NCBI RefSeq assembly: GCF_945859685.1
Contig: NC_079148.1
Location: 123,957,621-124,021,620 of the forward strand
Length of the DNA: 64,000 nt
Direction: 5' to 3'
Source: Eupeodes corollae
Taxonomy: Eukaryota > Arthropoda > Insecta > Diptera > Syrphidae
Positions 1 through 11,854 of this stretch are shown here, in pieces; position 1 is the stretch's first letter, and each line of letters begins with the position of its first letter. The notes beneath the pieces were generated by a model. The model had not been told where the DNA came from. It worked only from the letters and a program-made list of their open reading frames with translations, and did no database searches. The position numbers and the translations under genes were made by a program.

Positions 1-1156
1 GATGATGTAGACTATGTGCTTTGGAATTAATTTTAATACCTAAGAATAACGGAGTGGCCAATGCTTTTGTTAGTCCACTGTAACGAAGCTTTAAGGCAAA
101 TAGCAGAGCTTGCAGCTATTCGTTTGCTAAATATATCAAGAGGTGTTAGGAAGGTAGCATTGTTTTAATAAATAATTACCAAAAAGTTCAAATTTGATAA
201 CATTTTATAAAATTTTTAATATCGTATCTTCTTAATATAAAACAACTACAATTTTTGGTAGAGTATGACCATTTCTTACTTTCAATATTAATTTATGTTC
301 CGCATACGCCCCAGTGCACTTATTTATAATAAATTACAAAAAATGCGTTTTTCATGTGCTGTAATTTGTTGTTTTCAAAATACAAGCATTCAGTTGATTG
401 AACTTTTAGTACTTGAAGGTGTTTTCGTTAACAATAAAACAAAAAAATCCAAAGCTACAATAATTAAAAAAATAAAATTAAATATTTTACAAGCAATTCA
501 GTCGTGATTTTATTTCACTGCGTGCAATAAATTATATTGTTAAACTTAAAACTATTCAATAAAATCGCTTGTTTATTTTATAAAACAATAAAACAGAAAT
601 TAATATTTTTTCTCCACGAGACGGTGATGTAGCCAGCACCGACGACGCCGCCGCCGCCACCATATCCATTGTTAAAGTGAAAAATAAATTGAATGGATTT
701 AAAAGTCCTAACTTTATTATGAAAAAAAAAAATAAAAAATAACCCTTCATCCAACTCATCCTTTTATGGTTATTTTTGTTTGTGTATGAATTTTTCTTTT
801 TTATTTCAACAATGATGCATTCAATTTTCGAAACACCTCGCACACTCTCGTCTCCTCTCTATCATAGAATAAATATCTGCATTCGTGTAATTAATAGAAC
901 CAACACCGAACATTCCAGGACAGTAGTTGGGCGTCATGCCGTGCTGAACAACAGGCACTTCCAATAATTCACCAGGATATGCATGTGTAAATATTTTCTG
1001 ACCACAAATGAGTCCGTTTTTTTTTTTGTTTTTTAAATTTGTATGATTTTTTTGTATAAATATTGTTTTAACTGAGCTGTTCATGTGCTTCAGAATTTCA
1101 TTTCAGTCCTGAATTTCTTCTTTTGGTCGTTACCGAAATTATTGGCAAATAAAAAT
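1..1156. other. AT-rich stretch without recognised gene
   Basis: No recognisable protein, RNA gene or repeat copy. It contains a short GCC-type triplet run near 640-662 and poly-A/T runs. The open frames here are short and of low complexity. Confidence 0.6.
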
Positions 1157-1351
1157 ATGGCCTATACACTCTTGTTTTTTCTTTTGGGGTTTGTTGTGTT
1201 ATTTTTAAAAAAGGCTTTGTTCGTTAAAAAACGAACCCCAACCGTGAAGGGATATGGTTTTCGTGTACCTCACTATATGCAGCCCAACGCCAATTCAATA
1301 TACACTGAAAAAACGGTGGAGAAGGTGGAAAAAAAGGACACGCAGCCATAA
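1157..1351 (+). CDS. candidate small single-pass membrane protein (64 aa), unrecognised
   Basis: I do not recognise this protein. The frame opens at ATG 1157 and stops at TAA 1349-1351. Its start context has A at -3 and G at +4, which suits fly translation. Residues 2-16 (AYTLLFFLLGFVVLF) form one strong hydrophobic segment. A lysine/arginine cluster follows (KKALFVKKR), then a polar tail with GYGFRVPHYMQPNANS and a charged end (EKTVEKVEKKDTQP). That layout is a plausible small single-pass protein with a basic cytoplasmic side. The frame extends upstream without an ATG to 1085, so I chose the first ATG. No promoter or splice signal supports it, and chance is quite possible in AT-rich DNA. Confidence 0.25.
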   Translation: MAYTLLFFLLGFVVLFLKKALFVKKRTPTVKGYGFRVPHYMQPNANSIYTEKTVEKVEKKDTQP

Positions 1352-4300
1352 CTTTCGTTTTTATGCCGACGTGGGTGTTTATATTGCACGTAGCCAATTA
1401 ATTTAATTTCTGTGTGCAGCAGCAACAGCAACAGCAGCAGTTGCAGTACCTTTCCCATATATAGTGAGTGGTGGCTTTGGTTAAATGCCATTTGCATTGC
1501 ACCAATGTTGGCTATATGGTTTTTTTCTTGTTGTTGTTGGTTTTACTGTGTGTTTGCCGCGACACCAATGTTCGTCCTGGCTAAACGCAAAATTATTTAT
1601 TTCACCTTGGCGATGGGCGGGCGGTTGTCCTGGGCTTTTTGGATTGAGGGTTGGTGTAAAAGAATAACTTTTCAATAAACCATTTATAAGCGGTTTTCAA
1701 ATACAGAACTCTATATTTGGTATGAGGTTTTCAAAACCTACTGATGGGGGATTTATGAGGAATTAGAAAATAATTAGTGTTTACACGGTTATAATCTGGA
1801 ACAAGTGCTAATTGAATAACAGCTCAGGTGGTGTGGTGTGATTTGTCATTTTATAAAAATTAAATTATATTGAGTGTGTTAAGCTTCTAATACACAAAGA
1901 TTGATTAAAAACCTAAGGGAAGGGGTTCAAGAGACTTAACAGTGTGTATGTTTCAGAACCCTGTATCTTTTAGTTCTTTATGCGAAAGCATTTAACTGCT
2001 TTTATCACTGTACATAAATCTATTTATATTTTAATTATTTAAGTTTTTCCGATTAATTAATTATTGGTGAAAATAATTGACATCGAAGTGAACATCACAC
2101 AAGTTTTTACCATTAAATCTCTGTTTGGGTGTTTGTATGTATGCAAATGTGTTACAAATATCCTTTAGCAATATGGTAGCTGTATCATGAGAGGTGATCA
2201 ACTGACACTTTCATTTTGACTTGAGATATATGTAAATTTATTTTGTAACAAGAACACATAACATATAATGTACCTGAAGGCAAAAAATTTACATTTGAAG
2301 TCAGGACACGCAGTTAAAGAAAAAAACAAAACAAATCAATTTGTCTCAGCACAAAAGAAACAATTTTGAGGAGTTAAATGACTACGTTCGTATTATAATA
2401 AGGTTAATTAGGGTACACACCGCTCCTATTTTGCTGACTCGATGGCCACTTTTTGTAGCAAGGATTCATTTCAATCTATATAGCTTAAGTAATTTGATTG
2501 ACATACATATATAGCTTTTTATTTACAATTGAAGTGACAGACGATGGTGGAAATGTCATCCTAGGCAAGATGTCGCATCGTTTATAAAGCACCAGCCTCT
2601 GCGATGTGTACACTTTAATTTCTACGATGCCACGATAAATTCCGTTGGCCAAAAGAGCTATGAGAATTTATATATGTATACAGTTCCAATATTCGCCTCT
2701 ATGTCTATGATTTTAAATTCAATCACACCCCTTTTCATCAACGACAGAGACACTAACTTACCCGCTTATATTCGGTCCGTTTCGAAGTTTATAGAGATAG
2801 TTAAAAAGAGGGTGACAAATATAAAGAAATAATACGATGGGCTATTTGTTCACCCCAAAATATAGAGTCGATATAAATGTGCACATCACTTCTACTATAC
2901 CTCCATACCTGCTAATGGCATCCTTGGAGCATTGTCTATAAAGTTTACGCTTCACGAATTATCCTTGAGCATACTTAATAAAGCCGTTTGTGTATTATAA
3001 AATCTATAGTCATGCACATATACTATCTATTGTATAGTCTTTATCTATTGGCTAAGTTTATTGGTGTGAAGGGAGAAGGATGATTGTCTGCGCGTGTTAT
3101 GAATATTTACGCATCCTGTTGCACTGTATGCTTTCTTGTAGCTATGTGTATAATGTATAGAGAAGTGGTGGTGGCGGCAGCTATGGGGGTGAATTTTTAA
3201 TTTAAGCTCTTCAATTTGCCTTATCAAAATATCTATCTTTCTATCTATCTATTAGATTTGCCCTAGACTATGTGTCCAAAGGATTCATAAAATATCATAG
3301 TCAAGGATAAGTTTGAAGACAAACTTTTGGCCTTTGAATATTTGAAAAAAATCTTTGCTAAGTATGAAACTCGCTTTTGTTTCGATAGAAAAACGATAAA
3401 TCGTTTTTATTGGAGTGAAAATCGAAGTTTTTGTAAGATGGTACATGTTGCTTTTAAACTCAGAATTACTTAATTTTGTATGTCCACATTGATTCACATC
3501 GTTTTTTCAAAACTTGAAGCTATTTTTGAAATCAATACAATATTTCAACTTTATCAAAAGATTTTCTTTTTTAAAAAAACAAAGCTTTTCTGCATATCAA
3601 CCCTTGGCTATTATTTATACCATTGGGTCAGTTCGAATCCTCTTCTCACCACCACCATAGCTTGATGAGTGGGAAGTTTTGTGTGTTATGCATGTCTATG
3701 GTTCTAGTCTCAATTCTCTATAGTCTATAACATTGAACACAGTTGTTCTGTATATAGAATATAGATTCATCATAAATTCAAAACGCATTCAACTTTTGAA
3801 ACCATAAGACCGTGAAAATAGAATACTGAATCGAATTAATCGATCTTTTTATATTTTTTTGTGAAATTTTAAATGAATTTTATCCTATGGATTGGATATC
3901 TCCCATTGTATCTATATAAATGTGAATCTCTCTCATTCACAGTGGGATGTTAAGGTTTAAGTTGCCTTTTTTTTGTTGTTGTATATTTGAAATATAAAAT
4001 ATGAATCAGTATTTAAGAACTGATGTTGGGATAAATCAAACATCGATTTTAGTTATTATAACTGTGTATGAATTTTAAAGAGGTTTTTATTACAAAATCG
4101 TGATTTTTTTTGGATTGTTAGTATTGAACTAGGGATTTATTTATATATTTAATATTTATTAAAATGAGTGAAATGAGAGTAAATATTTAAATAGGTCAAA
4201 TTATCGTTTAAATTATATACTATACATAAAGAAAAACTATTATTTATCATTTAAATTTAATAAGCAGCGATTTCCGTGTATTTTGAGGTAAATTTACAAT

Positions 4301-4630
4301 AATTCCACATTGCTTTATGGAAATATGACATTGACATGACATGACTATGGGTAAATATTTACAGAACCTTAAGTCCGTTGTAATTCGAAAATCATTTATT
4401 CTTTAAATAAATCATTATTCTATATCACTAGCAATAAATTCATAAAAGGTTTCATTAATATATTCAATTAAATTACAAAATTATTTTAAAACTATAAATT
4501 TGTTAAGTGTTTTGTTTTTCAAGGTTCATAGATTGTCAATTCATTCCTTGCAGAAGGGATATCTAAAAAAACGCGTAAATTCAAGTTTTTCCAATGAGAG
4601 TAGTGGTGGTTGTGGTACTTGAGCGTTGGG
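1352..4630. other. long AT-rich non-coding stretch
   Basis: A CAG/CAA triplet run lies at about 1418-1446 and a CTAT tetranucleotide run at about 3232-3252. Frames of 60-88 codons here have biased composition and overlap on both strands. I see no transposon ends, RNA gene or splice-supported exon. Confidence 0.55.
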
Positions 4631-4815
4631 CTGGTGGTAGTTAGAGCATTGGACAGTCATGCCAGAGGTCTTGGGTTCAACCCCTGCCTGTATCATCTAA
4701 AGTTTTTTCACGAGAACTGCCTCTTGCGATAAATTGGCAAATAATCAAAAAGTAATTCTTGTAATAACTTGTCATAATTCCTCTTAAAACTGTAGGTCCC
4801 CCCCATCTCTGACTT
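4631..4815 (+). repeat. tRNA-derived SINE copy 1
   Basis: A pol III B box-like core, GGGTTCAACCCC, lies at about 4675-4686, and an A box-like stretch (GGTAGTTAGAGCATTGG) lies about 35 bp upstream. The text CATGCCAGAGGTCTTGGG before the B box and CTAAAGTTTTTTCA after it recur in copies near 34.0 and 38.8 kb, and on the opposite strand near 10.9 kb. The copy runs on to a diverged TTAAAACTGTAGGTCCCC segment also present in the 10.6 kb copy. It is damaged and lacks the 3' part. Confidence 0.75.
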
Positions 4816-4893
4816 GTCTGATGCGTAGCAATATGTTTTGTTGGAAATAAATGTTTTCATATCAATACCTTCAAAACATTCAGCCTCTTTTTT

Positions 4894-4935
4894 AACTTCC
4901 CATAGGAAGTTATTGTAATCGGTCCGATTTTTCGT
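4894..4935 (-). repeat. HRE 3'-terminal hairpin fragment
   Basis: This reads, in reverse, as the last ~40 bp of the HRE repeat: TAACTTCC, a 4-nt loop, GGAAGTTA, with the conserved TGTAATCGGTCCGATTT inside. The hairpin stem is perfect here. The bases just before it on the + strand (CAGCCTCTTTTT) are the reverse of the HRE 5' start (AAAAAGAGGCTG), so the fragment looks like a 3'-to-5' junction of two HRE ends. Confidence 0.65.
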
Positions 4936-6375
4936 TAGTTGTTTGCATAGGTGACATAGCGTACCAGCAATTTCCAACCATACTCCCGTTCAAAACACGC
5001 AAGCATTCTGCCAACGAAAAGAACCTTTTATCAACATGAAGTCTACGGATTTCTTGTACAATAGGACATGTTGCTAAAAAATGGTAAACATCTTCGTTTT
5101 GGTTTGAGTTTAATTCCGTATTTTGAATATTAAACTTGTATCAGGAGCAGAAAGGGCCTCATAGAAATAATTATAATCACCCAAAGTTAAATTAAGACGG
5201 CTATAGGTTCAAAAACCTTAAATTGCGATGCCCATAAAGCTTCTTGCAAAAAATTTGACCACATCGAGTTTATAGCTGATATGGCTAGTACCAGTTTCTC
5301 TTTAATATGATTTTTAAAGTTCAAATTATGAGTGATAGTAAAACCAAGATATTTATACACGCTGACAATTTCAATAGTGGTAGCATTTAATGTCCAATTT
5401 TGTATATTATTATCTAAACGGTTTTAAGGTTTAAAAATCATAATTTTACAAATGTTGATTTTGAGATCCAACGAATCGCAATATTGTTTAAGTTTATTAA
5501 TCTGAAGCTGCAATGTCACTGAGTTATCAGAGAACACTCTAACAGGTCATCAGCATAGATCAAAATCTTCAAAGATAAATCGCCGTAGTTGCTCCTCCCG
5601 GTAATTTATTTTCAATATCATTGATAAAAAGAGCGAACATAAGCGGACTCAATATACAGCTTTGTGGAACACCTGTTTCGGTATTCAAGGATTTTGACAT
5701 AGATATACCATTACAAACCATTGCAGACGTGTTTTTAAAAGTTTTGTATAAATCCTTATAAATTTGGTTGAAAGACCAATAACTGCTTGCTTATATAAAA
5801 GTGATCTTCTGTTGATGGTATTAAAAGCAGCTTTAAAGTCGACGAACAAAATTTATATGGTTTTCTTTTTGTCGATAAAACGCCTGGCAAAGCTCGTAAG
5901 AGCAAACATTTGATCAATCGTTGAAAGGCCCGCCCGGAAACCAGCCTGATATCGACTTATCAAATTATTTCTTTCAATCCAATTCACAAGCCTAACGTAC
6001 AACATTTGTGGAAACAGTTTTCTTAGTGAGCTCATATCAGAAATGCCTCAATAATTTTCTTGTGAACTCGGTTTACCTTTTTTAAATAAAGGAAATATTG
6101 TAGCCAAACGAAAGTAGCTCAGAAATGTCTCTTCTGTAAACATTTTGTTTAATAACCCCAACACATGCTCGAGAAATTCTGGACTTGAAGTCTTATAGAA
6201 TTCGATAGTAATGCTATCCAATCCCGCTGCTTTGTTATTTGTCATTCTGCTTAGAGATGCCAACATATCAACCATGGTAAAAGGAGAGTCTAGCTCACCG
6301 ATTGAAACATTTTGCAGGGCAAAACTAATGGAATTCTGGCCAGGATCTGAACCAGTAGAGATATCGAATTCAATT
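4936..6375 (-). pseudogene. decayed non-LTR retrotransposon, reverse transcriptase and C-terminal part
   Basis: Minus-strand reading gives an N-to-C series of LINE reverse transcriptase blocks. NKAAGLDSI and the ATIFPLFKKGKPSSQENY block lie in the open frame 6275-6048. LRKLFPQMLYVRLVNWIE and SRYQAGFRAGLSTIDQMF lie in 6035-5853, followed by FVDFKAAFNTINR-like text. An ILIYADD catalytic motif sits at about 5546-5566. A YKYLGFTI block and a C-terminal HFLATCP block near 5080 complete the series. Stops and frameshifts separate the blocks, so no protein can be made. The arrangement fits the CR1/Jockey/R1/I branch of LINEs; I cannot place it more finely. The 5' end abuts the HRE copy at 6.4 kb and the 3' end abuts an HRE fragment and a SINE. 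Confidence 0.85.
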
Positions 6376-6384
6376 TAATTTTTA

Positions 6385-7253
6385 AAAAAACGCACAAAGA
6401 TGCAGAATGGACTCTCAAAAAATTAAGTAGGTGGTTTTCTTACTATAGCAATTTAAAACAAAAGTTGAACATATTTGCTAACTCAAAATACCTCACGAAC
6501 CAATAACGCTAGAGTTTTGACTTAAGTTTCCAACTAATGGTTTTTTATAAATCAAAAAAACTGAAAAAAAAATAATTTTATCTTCAAATTATTTTGTACA
6601 ACAAAAAACAACGTTTACGACATCTGGTAAAATTTTGAGAAAAATTGAACTGACAGTTTCCTTTATAAAAAATATAAACCTAAAAAAAAACATTACTGAA
6701 AGTTGGTAAAAATTGATTTTCAATTCAAATAAACTTGGTAAAAATTTACTTTTCACTCAATTATTTTTTTAAAAAATTAAAAATATTGCATTCAAGCTAA
6801 TTTTTGTACAGGAAATATTGTTGACAGTCAGCAATTTTTTATAAAATCTAACAATCCGTTTTTCCATAAAAAATAAAACCTACAAAATATAATATGCAAA
6901 TTTGGTAAGAAATGATGTTCGGTTCTCGATATCTCGTGAATAACAGAAGATATTGACTTCAAATAATTTCTCATTCATTTAATTTATATTTGTTTATATA
7001 AGAAAAAAAACTTTTAATGGTAATACAAATGGTAAAAAATTAGTTTTGAACAAAAAATCTCGTTAACGAAAATAGATCTCGAACAAACTAGTTTATTGTA
7101 TGCAAAATATTGTTGGTAGTTTTTGAATTTTTAAGAATAATTCAATTGACAACTTTTTTAACAAAACACAAAAACCTACAAACTCTTAAGCAAGACAAAT
7201 CCACATACGGGATGGGAAGTTATCAGTGTGGGTCGCATACCAGCCTTGTTTTG
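6385..7253 (-). repeat. HRE repeat copy R1 (long 5' form, 3'-truncated)
   Basis: The right end carries the inverted HRE 5' signature: GGGATGGGAAGTTATCAGTG followed by GGTCGCATACCAGCC. Going left there are diverged core units with the conserved pieces GTTGGTAAAAATTGATTTTC and AACCAATAACGCTAGAG. The hairpin end is missing on the left, where the copy meets the LINE remnant. The 5' portion has the extra segment also seen near 14.8, 26.0 and 60.7 kb. Confidence 0.85.
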
Positions 7254-7521
7254 AAGTTTCATATGTTAAAATTGCACCGTCTGCGGCTGCTAGCCGAAAA
7301 ACTACCAAACATCAGCACTTTAAGGATGAAAAGGCTTGGATTTTCCTACCAAAGATGAGACAATTTGGCCTGATAACTGAACATAATTTTTTCGATGAAC
7401 ATCCGAATCTTTTGTGTACTCTCAAGGATCCATTTAGCAAAGATGGAATACCATCCAATAGCTTAAATTTGGCCACCAATATCAGTTCAACCGGCAGAGA
7501 GGTTGCTTTATGAAAACTCAA
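7254..7521. other. unassigned open segment beside HRE R1
   Basis: Both strands are open here (7226-7513 plus, 7312-7521 minus), with more even base composition than the surroundings. The plus reading includes NQHFKD-like and EHPNLLCTLKDPFSKDGIP text; the minus reading includes FKLLDGIPSLLNGSLRVHKR. I recognise neither. It may be an exapted or transposon-derived fragment. The plus frame runs into the HRE terminus, so its start there is not meaningful. Confidence 0.2.
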
Positions 7522-10130
7522 AAGTGCTTTTGTCTTGTATACTGCGACTGAAAAGTTTTAAAGAATTTTGAATAACCTTTTGGGGGAGCTATTTAATATT
7601 TAAAAGATCAGTCTTGTGTATCATTTATATAGAAATGTCAATAGTTTTGAAATAAATAGCATATTTATATTGAAAAGATGGAAAAATCTCAAATTCTAAA
7701 CCAGGAAACATAAAAGTTTGAAAACCTTTAGTCCTGAAAATTCAAAATCACGCATGGCCAAAATCTTCACAATTTCTGAATTTAAATTTCTTTATGTTGA
7801 TTTCCGAGATACAGAAGACCAAAATTTAATACATTTTTTTCAAAAATAAAATCCAAACTTTTAAACGTTTTTACCATTTTAAAAACCAAGAGAAAAACAT
7901 ATCATTTCCAACCTAACATCATTTAAAAGAAAAATATAAAAAGAAAATGAAAACCCTCAATTGTAATGCTATAGACTCCTTATGCTAGATTTTCAAGAGT
8001 TCTTCAGAGTCCTCATAATAAATACAAGAAAAATAAAAAAAAATTATTCAAAACAAAACAGAAAAGAACAAAAACCACAAAACGATTAAAAGCCATCATA
8101 TTCATAAATGTGGGTTGCCAGAGTCGGAACCAGAGTCAAAGTAATGGATATTCTAATGTTGTTTATCCTTTAAAGCCTTCTTTAAGCTGTTTACAGCGCA
8201 CAATTTTTAAACAACAAAAACCGATTTTTATAATGTCCCGCTTACGTATTATCCAGCTTCCTTCACCAAAGACTACCGAACTCTCTGTCTCACACCGACA
8301 CGACGTAAAGACGACAGGAAAATTACACTCTTCTATGCCTTGCAGTGTTATGTGAAACACACTTGATGTTTTCGTTCATGTTTTTTTCCTTGCCATCCTT
8401 ATAACATCTACACATCACCTTAAGATGCTAAGGGAGGTGTTCACGACCCCCTGTTGCACCCTTCCAGAACCCCACCGAGCTCTCGGCCCATGATACATTC
8501 AATTTAAGAGAAGTTTCCTCAAAATTATAGGTCTATATATGTACAGTACATATATGTAGGACTTAGGTACCTTGGTATATTCTTTGTCGAGGTGTATTAA
8601 TGGAATCTTAAATGAAAATAACATACTCCGTGTATTTACGTACATATATGTAAGAAGATGTATGCTGGTGGAAGGATTTTCCACCCCCTCAGACTCAACC
8701 TATTGTACCTTCCAGGCACATTATAAAGATGACTCTCTTCTCGAAATATTTATATATACCGGCGTTCTATACGCACGGCAGCGAAAACGAAAACGAAAAC
8801 ACTTAAGATATCGCATAAACAGGATTTTTGTCGTGTCCTTAGATTGTTCCTTCATCTTTACCTCACCATCATCAGCACCCACATTCCAAACACAGACAAA
8901 CATACACGTTTACACGCAAAACGGAAATTGGAACATTTGCAGTACAAACTGGATGTTAAAATTGCTACTAAAGCTTACTGCAGTGCGGAAAGCGACAAGC
9001 GAAAGCGATTGAGTAAGTGAGTGAGTGTATGACGCGAGGGTGGGACAAGGGTTGCAGGGAAGATAAAGCACTAAGTTAAGTTGATATGTTGGTTCGGAAT
9101 ATACTCGTACCTACGGTCGGTCGGTGGGTATTACAAGCGCGATGCTTTTGTGTTATCTCACACGCATGATAAATACGAATCGTAACGATTGCAAAATGAG
9201 TGTGTGAATTCACACCACTTCCTTTTAAAAGAGTCCCCACTTTAACGTTTTACCGCGCGCAGTTAACCGTCATAAAACGCACATTTCACATAAAACGTTT
9301 CGTCGAAATCACTTACCTTCCTGCGTTAGTATATGTTGTATAATGTACCTTACCAAATGTAGGCCGACCATCTCCCTTCTCGTATACCTTTTTTTCCAAG
9401 AAAAAGATTTGCTTGATGACGGCATTAGGCAAAGGTTTCTTTAAGGGTTTTGGTTGCTCAAGGTGGTGGGGGTTTGCTGTTTAGATGCGATGAGATGGAG
9501 GAAGTACGGTTCAGTTGGTGGTGGTGGTGATGGTGGTGAGTAAATGAGAAATTATTCTCTAATCTTGAATCAAACCGGAAATTTCAAACTCGAAAATATA
9601 ATTCCCTTATTCCCATATTTTCGTCTACTTGTAAGCCTGAAAGCCCGATATCACTAACACCGCTCATATAGGGACCGATATGGTAAGAAGAATTTTCTTT
9701 CAAGTTTTATTTAAACAGTAAGGTGCGAAACATAGGAACACTTACATTTTTGTTTAGAAATTTTAAAATATAGGGTTATACATTTCGTGCATTTAAGTAG
9801 ATAGTAGTGGTAGCATTTTACAACTTTTAAATAAAGCTGTAGTTTAAAGTGTGAAAATATGAGTTGAATGTTGTTATTTTGGATAATGGATTGTAAAGCA
9901 ATCGAACAACTCATTCATATTATTGAAACAAACTTCAAATGTAGTGACTTTCGCGTCGTAATCAACTGACTACGAAATCAATCGATACATTTTGTAGTAA
10001 TTTGAAGAGTGTCAAAGCGGTACTAATGTTTAGATAGATTAAAAAACACCACCCTAAATATGAGAACAAATGGTTAACAATTACTTCAAAAGAATTACAT
10101 CCCAAGAAGGCTATTTGATAATGCTTATGC
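7522..10130. other. AT-rich stretch with GT/GGT-rich and CpG-containing patches
   Basis: No gene recognised. The longest frame (146 codons, 8572-9012 plus) has no family resemblance and biased composition. A GGT/GAT repeat lies at about 9510-9542. 9080-9330 is richer in CpG and holds two CATAAAACG words (near 9272 and 9292). HRE-unlike poly-A stretches fill 7680-8090. Confidence 0.5.
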
Positions 10131-10134
10131 TTTT

Positions 10135-11330
10135 CACACTTGCTTACTTAAGTTACTTGCTTAATCTAGTTACTAAGTGAACTAGGGCCTTACCCAAATA
10201 GTTCGGTCCCTAGCTATATGCGTCCAATTTCGCGATCCAAATTGGTTGCGCGTCACCTGATTCCCTGTCTTCCTTCACTACGCTATCCTGTCGGTGTGGA
10301 TTCAAAGACTTTCCGGGCCGGAGAATTGGTAGAAGAACTACGTGAGCCAGCCATCTTATCGTTGGACTTTTACCGTTCTGGCTTAGTCTACGTCGCTGTA
10401 CATCGTTCCATCATCTCCTCCATTCCCCTTCTATGCATACGGGACCGTAGATCGCACGAAGAATTTTTTTCTAGAAACGACCCAGGGTGCTTTCCTCCGT
10501 CATAGTCCATGCTTTTACACAGTATAGGAGGACGGGGATGATGAGGGTCTTATATAGCGACACTTTGGTCCCTCGATAGAGGGCTTTGGTACTCAAATGG
10601 TTTGTTAGCCCAAATAAAGGGCGGTTAAAAAATAAATAAATTGGGTGGCGCAACAGTCCGTTGAGAACTAGGGTCTAGTGACTTACAACTTCCAACCATT
10701 CCTGTGTGCGAGTACTGTTGTCAGGGATGGAGGGGACCTACAGCTTTAAGCCGAATCCGAACGGCAAATTTGTGAAAGAACTTTTTCATGACAAGAATTA
10801 CTGTTGGAGAATTTATCAATTCCTGGCAAGAGGCAGTACGTAATCAAACTTTAGATGGAAGGGATCGAACCCAAGACCTCTTGAATGACAGTCTAACGCA
10901 CTAATTATCATGCCACGGGTATTACAGAAACAGCGGTTAGCAAGAGTTATTCTTCGTTTGAATTCTGCGCTGGTGTTGATTTCTGTGTTCATAGCAGAGC
11001 CTAGGTAGACGAAGTCCTTGACTACATCAAAGTTAGGTAAGTCGATGGTGACGTTTTGACCAAGACTTCGCCGGTGTTGCATGTAATTTCTTGATGACAG
11101 CATATGCTTTGTTGTTGCCCTGATTACCAGTTAAACCCACTTTTGGCGCCTCTGCCATGATGAGTTCTTCCAATTATTTCAATGTCATAATCATATGATA
11201 GTAATTCGACAGACTTTTGAAAGATAGTGGTCAATTTTATAGGAATTAAATTCACTGACAGACTTGACTCAACATTAGGCTTTAAGGATATCGAGCATGC
11301 GATAATAAAGCTTAAGTTTTTTGCCAAATT
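10135..11330 (-). pseudogene. decayed RTE-like LINE, reverse transcriptase 3' half
   Basis: In minus-strand order I see TIFQKSVELLSYDYDIEIIG (frame 11327-11124), where YDYD replaces the expected YADD. Next come MLSSRNYMQHRRSLGQ and VKDFVYLGSAMNTEINTSAE with FKRRITLANRC (11103-10940), a SINE interruption, then FGLTNHLSTKALYRGTKVSL and YKTLIIPVLLYCVKAWTMTE (10640-10480). The frame-shifted end has VKVQR and a TNWTHIARDRTIW-type close. The 3' tail has degenerate TAAG repeats, like the copy at 37.3 kb. The motif string is typical of RTE-type elements in insects. Stops, frameshifts and the lost catalytic motif make it dead. Confidence 0.85.
10624..10923 (-). repeat. tRNA-derived SINE copy 2, inserted in the RTE-like LINE
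   Basis: This is the fullest copy, about 300 bp in minus orientation. Its head is ACCCGTGGCATGATAATTAG, with the B box region (reverse of GGATCGAACCCAAGACCT) at about 10861-10880. Its body carries the reverse of GTCCGTTGAGAACTAGGG, and its tail is T/A-rich with TTTATT-type repeats. It splits the LINE frame between ANRC and FGLTNHL. The flanks AACCGCTGTTTCTGT and AACCGCCCTTTATTT (minus-strand reading) match at 11 of 15 positions and look like a decayed target-site duplication. Confidence 0.8.
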
Positions 11331-11854
11331 TTGAAAAGTTAATTTCGGAAATCTTAATTAAGACGAGATGATTTATTTTTCTCTGCTTTGAAACAATAAT
11401 CTGAAGTTTGCTTAAAGCTAGTTGATTCTCGAACAACATTACACTAAGTGTTTCTTATAGTTGTTCAATCTGTCATAGGTGTTTTTTATAATATAGTTTT
11501 CAATCTGTTAATACTCTTTTTGGAGTTGGTGCATTTTAGTTTATGTTTGCTTGCGTACGCAGATAAGTTCGAGACGATTAATGTCTTGGTGTCGGCTATA
11601 AAAGTGGTCAAGAATTGGGCCTCTCAGTTGGAATCATTTTTAAAACAAAATGACAACCCCTTATCTTTATAACAATGGTAAATTCTAGGCCAAAACATAA
11701 TTGGGTTTTATTTTTATTTGAAAACCGTCTAGAGAAACACCCTATAGTGTGACCATCCGATTTATATATTATGTTACCATTCCCTTTTCACCTTACTTAG
11801 AGTGTTACACATCCAGAGTAAATAAATAGTTTACACACTACTGTAATTCAAGAT
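11331..11854. other. AT-rich stretch without recognised feature
   Basis: A 74-codon open frame (11448-11672, plus) is hydrophobic and valine/leucine-rich, with no start context or neighbours to support it. Nothing else stands out. Confidence 0.4.

Noticed and set aside
3630..3650. GTTCGAATCC, a tRNA T-loop-like word
   Set aside because: No pairing T stem, no A box at proper distance and no cloverleaf.
8572..9012. 146-codon plus frame, the longest outside transposons apart from the 191-codon transposase frame
   Set aside because: No family resemblance, biased composition, no promoter or splice support, and overlapping open frames on the other strand.
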